DNA from: Solibacillus silvestris_B
GTDB taxonomy: Bacteria > Bacillota > Bacilli > Bacillales_A > Planococcaceae
Direction of reading: 5' to 3'
Length of the DNA: 64,000 nucleotides
Assembly (NCBI RefSeq): GCF_051967575.1
Contig: NZ_JBQCJW010000005.1
Span: 62,001 to 126,000 of the forward strand
The position numbers were made by a program, and so were the translations under genes. Positions 43,040-51,626 of this stretch are shown here, in pieces (positions within the stretch are counted from its first letter, which is position 1; every line of letters starts with the position of its first letter). The notes beneath the pieces are model-generated. The model made no database searches, was not told the DNA's origin, and saw only the letters and a list, made by a program, of their open reading frames with translations.

Positions 43040-44461
43040 ATGAAAAAAGCATTGTACATGAACGGAAAGTGGACGGATGCATCAGAATATGCTGCTTTAC
43101 ATTCGCCTTACCAAGAGGAGTTTTTGGCGAATATTCCTGTCGCTACAAGTGAACAAGTTGAAGAAGCGATTCAGTTTGCCATTAATGCAGAGCAGAGTAT
43201 GAGAGATCTTACTTCTTTAGAAAAATCAAAAATACTATTACAAATTTGCGCACAATTTGAGGATAGAAAAGAAGAGGCTGCAAAGATTATTGCAACGGAA
43301 ACAGCAAAGCCGATGAAATTTGCTTTAGGTGAGATTGAGCGGACAATTGAAACATACCGTTTCGCGGCAGAGGAAGCTAAGAGATTAACTGGTGAGCTCA
43401 TACCTATGGATGCGGCAAAGAACGGGTTCAATAAATTAGCCTATACTTTATACGAGCCGATTGGGACAGTTGCAGCTATTACACCTTTTAATTTTCCTCA
43501 AAACTTAGTAGCGCACAAAGTTGGACCCGCAATTGCTGCCGGAAATCCGGTTATTTTAAAGCCTGCATCGCAAACACCATTATCAGCATTATTTTTAGCT
43601 GAATTAATTCATAATACAGATTTGCCAAAAGGAGCATTTCAAGTCATTACAGGGGGCGGTTCACAAATTGGCGACCACCTCGTCCTCCATAATGCAGTGA
43701 AAATGATTACTTTTACAGGCAGCCCAGGCGTTGGGAAGTCCATAAAAAATAAAGCTGGGTTAAAACGTGTATCGCTTGAGCTTGGGTCAAATGCCGGATG
43801 TATTATCGATAATGGCGTCGATATTTCAGCAATTGCTAAAAAATGCGTTGTTGGTGCATTTTCTAATCAAGGGCAAGTATGTATTTCGCTGCAAAGAATA
43901 TATATTATGGAAGACAGTTATAAAGCGTTTATTGACGAGCTTATTAAAGAAGTGAAGTCATTGAAAATTGGTAATCCCCTATTATTGGATACAGATATAT
44001 CAGCGATGATAAATAAGAAAGAAACTGTAAGGGCAAAAGCTTGGATTGATGAGGCGGTTAATCTCGGTGCTACGATTGAATATGGCGGAGAAATTATAAA
44101 TGATATGCTTCAGCCTACAGTTTTGGCAAATGTGCCTAGCCATGCAAAAATTTCATGTCAGGAGGCATTTGCCCCAGTCGTGTTAATCAATAAAATTTCC
44201 TCTGTTGAAGAGGGCATCTCAGAAATAAATCATTCTATATATGGACTTCAAGCAGGAATTTTTACAAATAATATTACAACAGCCTTCCATGCTTCAAAAT
44301 GCTTGCATGTAGGCGGCGTAATTATTAATGATATTCCTACATTCCGGGTGGATCAAATGCCATATGGCGGTGTGAAAGACAGCGGAACAGGACGAGAGGG
44401 AATCAAATATGCACTTGAAGAAATGACGGAAATGAAACTTGTTGTTTGGAATGAGGGATAA
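43040..44461 (+). CDS. Aldehyde dehydrogenase (lactaldehyde/phosphonoacetaldehyde dehydrogenase clade)
   Basis: A 473-residue NAD(P)-dependent aldehyde dehydrogenase. The general base is E247 in VSLELGSNAG and the nucleophile C281 in GQVCISLQRIYI. The ELGSNA form and CISLQR context fit the branch containing lactaldehyde and phosphonoacetaldehyde dehydrogenases, and not the acylating (CoA-dependent) type. In this operon it would oxidise the aldehyde made by the downstream alcohol dehydrogenase. AAGGATG eight to ten bases upstream gives the ATG. The stop abuts the alcohol dehydrogenase start. Confidence 0.9.
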   Translation: MKKALYMNGKWTDASEYAALHSPYQEEFLANIPVATSEQVEEAIQFAINAEQSMRDLTSLEKSKILLQICAQFEDRKEEAAKIIATETAKPMKFALGEIERTIETYRFAAEEAKRLTGELIPMDAAKNGFNKLAYTLYEPIGTVAAITPFNFPQNLVAHKVGPAIAAGNPVILKPASQTPLSALFLAELIHNTDLPKGAFQVITGGGSQIGDHLVLHNAVKMITFTGSPGVGKSIKNKAGLKRVSLELGSNAGCIIDNGVDISAIAKKCVVGAFSNQGQVCISLQRIYIMEDSYKAFIDELIKEVKSLKIGNPLLLDTDISAMINKKETVRAKAWIDEAVNLGATIEYGGEIINDMLQPTVLANVPSHAKISCQEAFAPVVLINKISSVEEGISEINHSIYGLQAGIFTNNITTAFHASKCLHVGGVIINDIPTFRVDQMPYGGVKDSGTGREGIKYALEEMTEMKLVVWNEG

Positions 44462-44464
44462 ATG

Positions 44465-45634
44465 ATGGCAGAGAAAATTAGCTTTGTGAGCAAAAATCAT
44501 GTTGGGTGGGGTGCCATTCAACATTTAAATGAAGAAGCTGCAGCTCTTGGGGCAAAAAAGATACTAGTAGTAACAGACCCTTTTTTAGTTGATCTCGGAA
44601 TGGTGGATAAAATACTAAATAAGCTTGATTCAAAATTTGAAATTAATCTATATACGAAAGTCTCTCCTGAGCCATCTTTGGAAATGGGAGAAGAATTGGT
44701 CGCATACACACGAGAAAATAAATCGGAGCTTGTCATCGGAATTGGAGGCGGGAGTGCATTAGACTTAGCTAAAATAGCCGCCGTTCTCGCTACACATGAT
44801 GGAAAGGTTAAAGATTATTTAAATATATCGGGCACTAGGCAATTAGAAAACAAAGGTTTACCGAAAATATTAATTCCAACTACTTCTGGCACGGGCTCCG
44901 AAATAACGAATATTAGCGTATTGGCATTAGAAAGTACAAAGGATGTTGTAACACATGATTTTTTATTGGCGGATGTTGCAATTGTTGACCCTGAGCTAAC
45001 TCTTTCATTGCCGCCGAAAATTACCGCTTCTACAGGGATCGATGCTTTAACACACGCGATAGAAGCTTATGTGTCAATTAATGCGAGCCCTACCACGGAT
45101 GCCCTTGCCATAAAAGCGATTCAGCTTATCGGAAAATCGATTCGCAAAGCAGTAAAAGAGGGGAATGATGTCCAGGCTCGAACGGACTTAAGTTATGGAA
45201 GTTACTTAGCGGGTTTAGCATTTTATAATGCGGGCGTGGCTGGTGTCCATGCTCTCGCATACCCATTAGGTGGAAAATTCCATATCGCACATGGTGAATC
45301 AAATGCCGTCCTGTTGCCATATGTAATGGAATATATTCGGAGTAGCTGCAAAAAACGGATGACGGATATTTACGGTGCATTAGGATATAATCCATTGCAA
45401 TTATCTGAAGAGGAAGCTTCGATTAAATGTGTGGAACAATTAAGAAACTTAGTGAAAGATGTAGGAATTCCTCTTACGTTAAAGGAATTCAATATAGAAG
45501 AAACCGATTTACAAGATTTAACGAAAGATGCAATTAACCAAAAGCGGCTTCTTGGAAGGTCACCGATGCCATTATTGGCAGAGGATATTTATTCGATTTA
45601 CAAGGCAGCGTATGACGGAACAGCTGCACAGTAA
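44465..45634 (+). CDS. Iron-containing alcohol dehydrogenase
   Basis: A 389-residue group III (Fe-ADH) enzyme. The NAD-binding loop is IGIGGGSALDLAK, then PTTSGTGSEIT, and the metal ligands fall in GIDALTHAIEAY (Asp and His), GVHALAYPLGG (His) and HIAHGESNA (His). It would interconvert an alcohol and an aldehyde. Two ATG codons follow the aldehyde dehydrogenase stop; the second (44465) has better spacing from GAGGG. Directly coupled to the aldehyde dehydrogenase, it suggests an alcohol or diol as the pathway entry. Confidence 0.92.
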   Translation: MAEKISFVSKNHVGWGAIQHLNEEAAALGAKKILVVTDPFLVDLGMVDKILNKLDSKFEINLYTKVSPEPSLEMGEELVAYTRENKSELVIGIGGGSALDLAKIAAVLATHDGKVKDYLNISGTRQLENKGLPKILIPTTSGTGSEITNISVLALESTKDVVTHDFLLADVAIVDPELTLSLPPKITASTGIDALTHAIEAYVSINASPTTDALAIKAIQLIGKSIRKAVKEGNDVQARTDLSYGSYLAGLAFYNAGVAGVHALAYPLGGKFHIAHGESNAVLLPYVMEYIRSSCKKRMTDIYGALGYNPLQLSEEEASIKCVEQLRNLVKDVGIPLTLKEFNIEETDLQDLTKDAINQKRLLGRSPMPLLAEDIYSIYKAAYDGTAAQ

Positions 45635-45742
45635 AAATTCCGACAAGATGCTCTTTTCCGTTTATAGGATTAAAAAGAGACCCTTTCCACAAATATTATA
45701 ACGACTAGGCAACTTGCTCCCGCAATAAAAACCTCCAAAACA

Positions 45743-45790
45743 AAATGGCGCCGCCTATACGATAAATCCATCGTATAAGTAGCGCCATTC
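45743..45790 (-). terminator. Terminator of the polyamine transport operon
   Basis: Outer stem AATGGCG with CGCCATT and inner CTATACGAT with ATCGTATA; the T-run (TTTTGTTTTGG) is on the minus strand, downstream of potD. Confidence 0.75.
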
Positions 45791-45811
45791 CCATGTCCTA
45801 ACCGCTCACTG

Positions 45812-46888
45812 CTATTTCAAGCTCATCTTGAATTCCAGGAAATACTCGTTATACTTGCCTAACCATTCAAGGCCAAGATTTTCGTATACTTCCAATGTTT
45901 CACGCTGGTCATGTGGCGGGTAGAAGCGCTCATCATTAATTACTTCTTCGTCCATTAAGTCCCATGCGGCTTCATTCGGTATTGAATAACCAACATAATC
46001 TGCATTTTGAGCAGCATTTTCAGGGTCCAGCATGAAGTTGATGAATTTATGTGCACCTTCAATATTTTTGGAGGTTTTTGGAATGACCATATTATCGAAC
46101 CATAAGTTTGAACCTTCAAGTGGCACGGCAAATTCCAATTCTTCATTTTCCCACATCATATCCGCGGCCTGGCCAGAGAAAGTTAAGGCGACAGATGCTT
46201 CGTTGTTAATCATGAGCGGCGTTATTTCATCGCCGATAATCGCTTTAATATTTGGTGAAAGTTTGATTAAATTATCAGTCGCTTCCCGCAATAATTTTTC
46301 GTCTTTCACATTAAGTGAATGACCGATAGAGTTGAGCCCCATACCGATTACTTCCCGAGAGCCATCGACTAAAAATACTTTGCGTTTTAATGAAGGATCC
46401 CATAGATCATCCCAAGATTCAAATGTTAGATGGTCTTCGATCAAGTTAGGATTATACACAATCCCTACTGTGCCCCAAAAATAAGGAATTGAATATTCGT
46501 TGCCAGGATCAAATGGCAAATCCAGAAAATCTTCATTAATATTTTGCAAGTTCGGTACTAAGCTGTGATCGATTGGGATAAGCAAGTTATCTTCCTTCAT
46601 CGATTCAATCGTATATTCAGAAGGGACCGCAATATCATATGCCGAGCCGCCTTGCTGTACCTTTGTCAACATCGCTTCATTGGAATCAAATGTTTCATAT
46701 ATTACTTTAATGCCTGTTTCCGCTTCGAATTTTTTGATTAGATCTGGATCGATATATTCGCCCCAATTATAAACGGTTAATACGTCTTTGCTTCCCGCTG
46801 AGCCGACAGATTGCATGCGGTCAACTCCAACAAACAATAGGGCGCATACAATGACGATTGCAACTGTCGCTTGAACTAAATCTCTCAT
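45812..46888 (-). CDS. potD: Spermidine/putrescine-binding protein PotD
   Basis: A 358-residue extracellular substrate-binding protein of a polyamine ABC importer. After an N-terminal hydrophobic segment (residues 7-22) the mature part shows VYNWGEYIDPDLIKKFE and VPSEYTIESM, typical of PotD/PotF, and IPYFWGTVGIVYN. The signal segment has a Cys (IVIVCALLF) but no lipobox, since the residue before Cys is Val; it may stay anchored by an uncleaved helix. It overlaps potC by four bases. It is the last gene of potABCD. Confidence 0.92.
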   Translation of the reverse strand: MRDLVQATVAIVIVCALLFVGVDRMQSVGSAGSKDVLTVYNWGEYIDPDLIKKFEAETGIKVIYETFDSNEAMLTKVQQGGSAYDIAVPSEYTIESMKEDNLLIPIDHSLVPNLQNINEDFLDLPFDPGNEYSIPYFWGTVGIVYNPNLIEDHLTFESWDDLWDPSLKRKVFLVDGSREVIGMGLNSIGHSLNVKDEKLLREATDNLIKLSPNIKAIIGDEITPLMINNEASVALTFSGQAADMMWENEELEFAVPLEGSNLWFDNMVIPKTSKNIEGAHKFINFMLDPENAAQNADYVGYSIPNEAAWDLMDEEVINDERFYPPHDQRETLEVYENLGLEWLGKYNEYFLEFKMSLK

Positions 46889-47685
46889 CGTTGTCCCTCC
46901 ATTGCTGCTGATTTTGAACGTTTGTTAATGAAATAATAGCCGATAACGATCAATACAGTAATGGCAAATACTAAGCCGGAAATCGCATTGATTGTCAAAG
47001 AAATTCCTGCACGCGCCATCGAATAGATTTCTACCGATAATGTACTGAACCCATTGCCTGTAACGAAGAAAGTTACCGCGAAGTCATCAAGTGAATATGT
47101 TAATGCCATAAAAAATCCTGCAAAAATACCTGGCGAAATATACGGCAATATAACACGTGTCAATACATCGCGTTTTGTCGCGCCTAAATCGCGGGCCGCG
47201 TCAATGAGCGAAGTATTCATTTCAAGCAATTTTGGTAAAACCATCAACACGACAATCGGCACACTAAACGCTACATGCGATACTAATACAGAAGCGAAGC
47301 CCAGTTTAACGCCAATCATCGTAAATAAAATTAAAAAACTCGCCCCGATTACAACGTCCGGTGAAACGATCAGAACATTATTTAATGAAAGCAGTGTATT
47401 GCGCACTTTTTTGTCTTTCAATGAAATGATGCCGATTGCGCCTAATGTCCCGATGATTGTTGCAATCAGACCTGACAGCAAAGCAACGAGAACCGTATTG
47501 AGCAAGATGACGATTAATCGAGAGTCATCGAATACAGCTTTGTAATGCTCCAATGTGAACGACTCGAAATTGTTCATATTCCCGCCGCTATTAAACGAGT
47601 AGAAAACTAAATATAGAATTGGTGCATAAAGGATCGCGAATACGAAAAGTAAATATACTCTCGACATGGCTGACAACTTTTTCAT
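46885..47685 (-). CDS. potC: Polyamine ABC permease PotC
   Basis: A 266-residue inner-membrane permease with six TM helices. The EAA loop that contacts the ATPase reads IDAARDLGATKRDVLTRVIL. It forms the channel with PotB. Its ATG overlaps the potB stop (TAATG) and an AAGGAGG site lies within the end of potB, so translation is coupled. Confidence 0.92.
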   Translation of the reverse strand: MKKLSAMSRVYLLFVFAILYAPILYLVFYSFNSGGNMNNFESFTLEHYKAVFDDSRLIVILLNTVLVALLSGLIATIIGTLGAIGIISLKDKKVRNTLLSLNNVLIVSPDVVIGASFLILFTMIGVKLGFASVLVSHVAFSVPIVVLMVLPKLLEMNTSLIDAARDLGATKRDVLTRVILPYISPGIFAGFFMALTYSLDDFAVTFFVTGNGFSTLSVEIYSMARAGISLTINAISGLVFAITVLIVIGYYFINKRSKSAAMEGQR

Positions 47686-48488
47686 TAGACACGTCCTCCT
47701 TTAGATTTTTGTTTCGTGAACAGCATTGTCAGTACCATGAATAAAATCAGGAACACCGCAATTGTCGAACCCATACCCCAGTTTTGTGAAACGAGGAATT
47801 GTTGTTCAATCGCAGTACCTAATGTAATCACCTGGTTGCCGGCGATTAAGCGTGTAATCATGAATAAAGAAAGTGCTGGAATAAATGTCACTTGTATTCC
47901 TGATTTTACACCGTCAATCGTCAATGGGAAAATGACGCGTCGGAATGTTGTCCAAGCATTTGCCCCTAAATCGCGGGCAGCGTAAATCAATGATGGATTC
48001 ATCTTGTCCAATGAATTGAAAATCGGAATAATCATAAACGGAATGAAAATATAGACCGATACGAATACGAAACTGAAGTCCGTAAACAAAATTTGCTGTG
48101 GATTAAAGCCAAATACTTCAATCATTGCATTAATTGGACCGTATAACCCGAAAATCCCGATAAACGCATATGTCTTCAATAATAGGTTAATCCATGATGG
48201 AATAATGATAAGCATGAGCCAAAGCTGTTTGTGCTTTGTTTTTGTCAATAAGTAAGCAGTAGGGTAAGCAAATAATAACGTGAACAATGTAATTAAAAAG
48301 GCATACCAAAAACTGCTTAACGTCATTTTTAAGTAAACAGGCGTGAAAAACTTCGCATAGTTGGCTAAAGTGAAGTTGCCGTTCAAATCAAGAACAGAAT
48401 AATAAACGATTAACGCAATTGGCGCGATGACAAATAATATTATCCAAAATACGTAAGGAATTAGCGGTCCCTTTGCTGTTTTATTCAT
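47685..48488 (-). CDS. potB: Polyamine ABC permease PotB
   Basis: A 267-residue permease with six TM helices and the EAA motif IYAARDLGANAWTTFRRVIFP (first 20: IYAARDLGANAWTTFRRVIF). ATG 48488 has GGGGATGA upstream and overlaps the potA stop by eight bases (ATGAATAA); an ATG three codons earlier lacks a site. Second gene of the potABCD operon. Confidence 0.91.
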   Translation of the reverse strand: MNKTAKGPLIPYVFWIILFVIAPIALIVYYSVLDLNGNFTLANYAKFFTPVYLKMTLSSFWYAFLITLFTLLFAYPTAYLLTKTKHKQLWLMLIIIPSWINLLLKTYAFIGIFGLYGPINAMIEVFGFNPQQILFTDFSFVFVSVYIFIPFMIIPIFNSLDKMNPSLIYAARDLGANAWTTFRRVIFPLTIDGVKSGIQVTFIPALSLFMITRLIAGNQVITLGTAIEQQFLVSQNWGMGSTIAVFLILFMVLTMLFTKQKSKGGRV

Positions 48489-49581
48489 CGTCTTCATCCC
48501 CGTATGCTTCTAAACGTTTGTCAAAGTCTTCTTCAGTTTCATTTAATCGCATTACATGAATCGCTTCCGGATCAAAATCCAATCCGATTTCTTCGCCAAC
48601 TTCCGCTTTTTTCAGTGAATGGACTAACCATTCATTTCCGTCTTTGTCATATGTCGATAATTCGTAGTGCACACCGCGGAACAGCTGTGTATCAACCGTT
48701 ACAACCAATTTGCCGTTTTCCGGTGTTGTCATTTCCAAATCTTCCGGGCGAATGACAACATCGATTTTTTCATTAGGCTTCATGCCAGCATCCACACATT
48801 CAAACACTTTGCCGGCAAATCTAACTTTGTAGTCTTCGATCATAATGCCGTCAACGATATTTGATTCACCGATAAAGTCTGCTACGAAACGGTTGATTGG
48901 CTCGTCATAAATATCTACTGGTGTGCCGGATTGCTTAATCTCGCCATGGGATAGAACGAAAATTTCATCGCTCATCGCTAGTGCCTCTTCCTGATCATGT
49001 GTAACGAATACAAATGTTTTGCCGAGGCGTTGCTGCAACTCCCGTAGTTCATATTGCATTTCCGTACGTAGTTTCAAATCGAGCGCTGATAATGGCTCAT
49101 CCAATAAAATGACTTCAGGATCATTGATGATGGCACGGGCGATCGCAACACGCTGACGTTGACCGCCTGACATTTCCGAAATTTCGCGGTTGCCATAGCC
49201 GGCTAAATTGACGAATTTTAATGCTTCTTGCACACGCTCTTTCACTTCAGCCTCTTTCACTTTTTTTATGCGCAAACCAAACGCCACATTTTCAAATACA
49301 TTTAAGTGAGGAAAGAGGGCATAATCCTGAAATACAGTATTCACTTGGCGGTCGTTTGCCGGCACATCATTTATACGATTGCCATTGAAAAAAACATTGC
49401 CAGTCGAAGCATCCGTAAAACCAGCGATAATACGCAGAATCGTCGTTTTGCCGCATCCAGATGGTCCAAGCAGTGTGTAAAACTTGCCGCGCTCCAATTC
49501 AAAATTAATATTTTTTAAAATAACTGTTCCATCTTCATATGATTTTGAAACATTCTCAAAGCGAATAATCGTGTTATCCAT
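48481..49581 (-). CDS. potA: Polyamine ABC ATPase PotA
   Basis: A 366-residue ATPase that powers polyamine uptake. Walker A is GPSGCGKTT (about 39-47), Q-loop VFQDYALFPHL, signature MSGGQRQRVAIARA, Walker B VILLDEPLSALD and H-loop FVTHDQEEA. The C-terminal TOBE-type domain follows. GGAGGT eight bases before the ATG. Seventeen bases after the regulator gene stop, so likely one operon with it. Confidence 0.95.
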   Translation of the reverse strand: MDNTIIRFENVSKSYEDGTVILKNINFELERGKFYTLLGPSGCGKTTILRIIAGFTDASTGNVFFNGNRINDVPANDRQVNTVFQDYALFPHLNVFENVAFGLRIKKVKEAEVKERVQEALKFVNLAGYGNREISEMSGGQRQRVAIARAIINDPEVILLDEPLSALDLKLRTEMQYELRELQQRLGKTFVFVTHDQEEALAMSDEIFVLSHGEIKQSGTPVDIYDEPINRFVADFIGESNIVDGIMIEDYKVRFAGKVFECVDAGMKPNEKIDVVIRPEDLEMTTPENGKLVVTVDTQLFRGVHYELSTYDKDGNEWLVHSLKKAEVGEEIGLDFDPEAIHVMRLNETEEDFDKRLEAYGDEDDE

Positions 49582-49598
49582 TAAAGTAACCTCCAGAA

Positions 49599-50141
49599 TT
49601 ATAAGTATGATTGCGTTGCGACGAGGAGTAGCTTAGTTATTCCGTTGTGCGCATTGAAAATTTGATGATTGGAAGATGCTTCGTAATATACAGCATCTCC
49701 TTCACCAGCAATAAATTCATCATTGCCGAGAACAACCCGAATTCGCCCATTTAACACATAAATGAAAGTTTCCGCCAATGATGGCTCAAATGGTTTGAAT
49801 TCCGCATCTTTTTGCAATGTAATGAAAACCGGCTCCATTTCTTTTTCATTGGATGTAGGGATGAGCCATTCGATTTCATATTTTTTGTCATGATCAATAA
49901 AACTCGTTCGATCATCTTTCGTGAATACAATTTTTTCATTTTCCTGCTCGTCATCAAAAAAGTCTCGTGGCCTGCACCCGAGAACTTCCAATAAGTTGAA
50001 TAATGTTTCGATTGAAGGTGAATTTAAATCGCGTTCTAATTGTGAAATATAGCCTTTTGTTAAATCAGTGCGCTCCCCAAGCTCTTCTTGGGTAAGACCT
50101 TTTTTTATGCGCAAAGCTTTGATCTTCGTACCAATTTGCAT
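49599..50141 (-). CDS. XRE-cupin regulator (PuuR-like) of the polyamine operon
   Basis: A 180-residue regulator: XRE HTH in residues 1-60 (GLTQEELGERTDLTKGYISQ, SPSIETLF) and a cupin sensing domain in the C-terminal half (FKPFEPSLAETFIYVLNGRI, GEGDAVYYEASSNHQI). This arrangement is typical of PuuR and of regulators heading potABCD in Bacillales, so it probably responds to putrescine or spermidine. AAGGGGCG seven bases before the ATG. Three AGTTTAC repeats upstream are candidate binding sites. Confidence 0.9.
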   Translation of the reverse strand: MQIGTKIKALRIKKGLTQEELGERTDLTKGYISQLERDLNSPSIETLFNLLEVLGCRPRDFFDDEQENEKIVFTKDDRTSFIDHDKKYEIEWLIPTSNEKEMEPVFITLQKDAEFKPFEPSLAETFIYVLNGRIRVVLGNDEFIAGEGDAVYYEASSNHQIFNAHNGITKLLLVATQSYL

Positions 50142-50173
50142 GTAGTCACGCCCCTTATATTAATAACTAGTAT

Positions 50174-50232
50174 AGTTTACTAATGATAAACATCCAGTAA
50201 GGAAGTTTACTTTTACAGAACTTCAAGTTTAC
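50174..50232. promoter_or_regulatory. Three AGTTTAC repeats ahead of the PuuR-like/pot operon
   Basis: AGTTTAC occurs at 50174-50180, 50214-50220 and 50226-50232, the first as part of the inverted repeat GTTTACTAATGATAAAC. They cover the 35-95 bases before the regulator start codon and overlap a TATACT -10-like element on the minus strand, as expected for an autoregulatory operator. Confidence 0.5.
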
Positions 50233-50408
50233 GAAAGCATTAATAATTATACATAATATCGCCATATTTTCAAGTGTCTTCGCAAAATATATATGGAAAT
50301 ATGCAATGGGTGATTTATCTTCATTCAGCAAATGCATTTTGCACCATAAGCGAAGCGGCAGGTACAGAAAAAACATTGCATACATATGTTACAACGAGGA
50401 GGGTGTGA

Positions 50409-50837
50409 ATGAGGATTCGAACAACAATGCCGTCGTTGAGCGGTGCGACGAAAATACTAAATCGGAGCAATATGAACGAAGGCAACGCTACAGCGACATT
50501 AATTTATTTTTGGTCGATGAGCTGTCCGCAATGCGAGCAATCAATAAGAAATTTGAAGCAACTAGGAGATGTATTCAATGATCGATTAACTATCGAAGCG
50601 ATTCATATGCCAAGAGAAGAACTTGATTATTCTTCAGATTTAGTAAGAGAAAAAATAAAGCAGTTGGAAATAACATACCCTATTCATCTGGATAATGAAC
50701 TTCAAATTAGCGATAAATTCGGAAACAAATTCGTTCCAGCCTATTATTTGTTCGATCAACAACAGCAATTACGCTTTTATAAGGCAGGGTATTTATCAAC
50801 AAAATTACTGCAACAGAAAATCGAGCGTATAATATAG
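50409..50837 (+). CDS. ykuV: Cytosolic thioredoxin-like thiol-disulfide oxidoreductase YkuV
   Basis: A 142-residue thioredoxin-fold protein related to TlpA/ResA but without signal peptide or TM helix. The redox motif is C39-P-Q-C42 in FWSMSCPQCEQ, and the cis-Pro region reads KFVPAYYLFD. It matches B. subtilis YkuV (IHMPREELD segment and C-terminal tail), whose motif is CHLC. GAGGAGGG five bases upstream supports ATG 50409. It restarts the conserved backbone after the catabolic and polyamine inserts. Confidence 0.88.
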   Translation: MRIRTTMPSLSGATKILNRSNMNEGNATATLIYFWSMSCPQCEQSIRNLKQLGDVFNDRLTIEAIHMPREELDYSSDLVREKIKQLEITYPIHLDNELQISDKFGNKFVPAYYLFDQQQQLRFYKAGYLSTKLLQQKIERII

Positions 50838-50896
50838 TGACAACACATAAATTATTGCGTTAAAATGTTGGCAACTGAATGTTCGGAGGAGAGACG

Positions 50897-51559
50897 ATGA
50901 AAAAAGAATTTGTAGTAATAGGATTAGGGCGCTTTGGAGGAAGCATTGTACGTGAACTTGTTAAACAAGGGGCGAATGTCATGGCGATTGACACAGATAG
51001 TGAACGTGTCGATGAATTCGCCCGTATCGCGACACAATCAGTAGTAGCGGATACGACAGAGGAAGAAACAATTAAATCACTCGGTCTATGGAATTTCGAG
51101 CATGTCATTGTTGCGATTGGCGAAGATATTCAGGCGAGTATTTTAACGACTTTAATTTTAAAGGAACTTGGTGTAGCACAAATTACAGTGAAAGCCCAAA
51201 ACGATTACCACGAAAAAGTGCTGCGTAAAATTGGTGCGGACTTTGTCGTGCATCCTGAACGCGATATGGGTATTCGAATCGCAAATAATATGATGTCGAA
51301 TAGTGTGCTAGATTATTTGGAACTTTCTGGTGAGCATTCAATCATGGAAATTAAAGCGAATGAAAATATTGCAGGACATTCATTAATTGAACTCGATGTA
51401 CGCGCAAAATACGGTGTGAACATTGTCGGGATTACACGTGGGGAAGAAATTATGATATCCCCAGCGGCAACAGAGCGTATTCAACTAGGGGATGTGCTAT
51501 TGATGATAGGAGCAGATGTCGACATTAACCGTTTTGTAAAGAAGGTTATTCAAGGGTAG
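50897..51559 (+). CDS. ktrC: KtrC, RCK regulatory subunit of K+ uptake
   Basis: A 220-residue peripheral protein that gates Ktr channels. RCK_N (1-125) has the nucleotide motif VIGLGRFGGSIVREL and the acidic end IDTDSERVDE; RCK_C (about 135-220) is where c-di-AMP binds in relatives. It matches B. subtilis YkqB (KtrC). GGAGGAGA seven bases before ATG 50897 sets the start. Its channel partner is probably ktrD at 12956. It is convergent with rnjA, as in B. subtilis. Confidence 0.94.
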   Translation: MKKEFVVIGLGRFGGSIVRELVKQGANVMAIDTDSERVDEFARIATQSVVADTTEEETIKSLGLWNFEHVIVAIGEDIQASILTTLILKELGVAQITVKAQNDYHEKVLRKIGADFVVHPERDMGIRIANNMMSNSVLDYLELSGEHSIMEIKANENIAGHSLIELDVRAKYGVNIVGITRGEEIMISPAATERIQLGDVLLMIGADVDINRFVKKVIQG

Positions 51560-51593
51560 GAAACAGATAAGCATAAGCTGAATATAAAAACCA

Positions 51594-51625
51594 AAAACCC
51601 GCCTACATAAAGTAAGCGGGTTTTG
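51594..51625. terminator. Bidirectional terminator between ktrC and rnjA
   Basis: AAAACCCGC pairs with GCGGGTTTT around CTACATAAAGTAA. Confidence 0.8.
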
Positions 51626-51626
51626 C

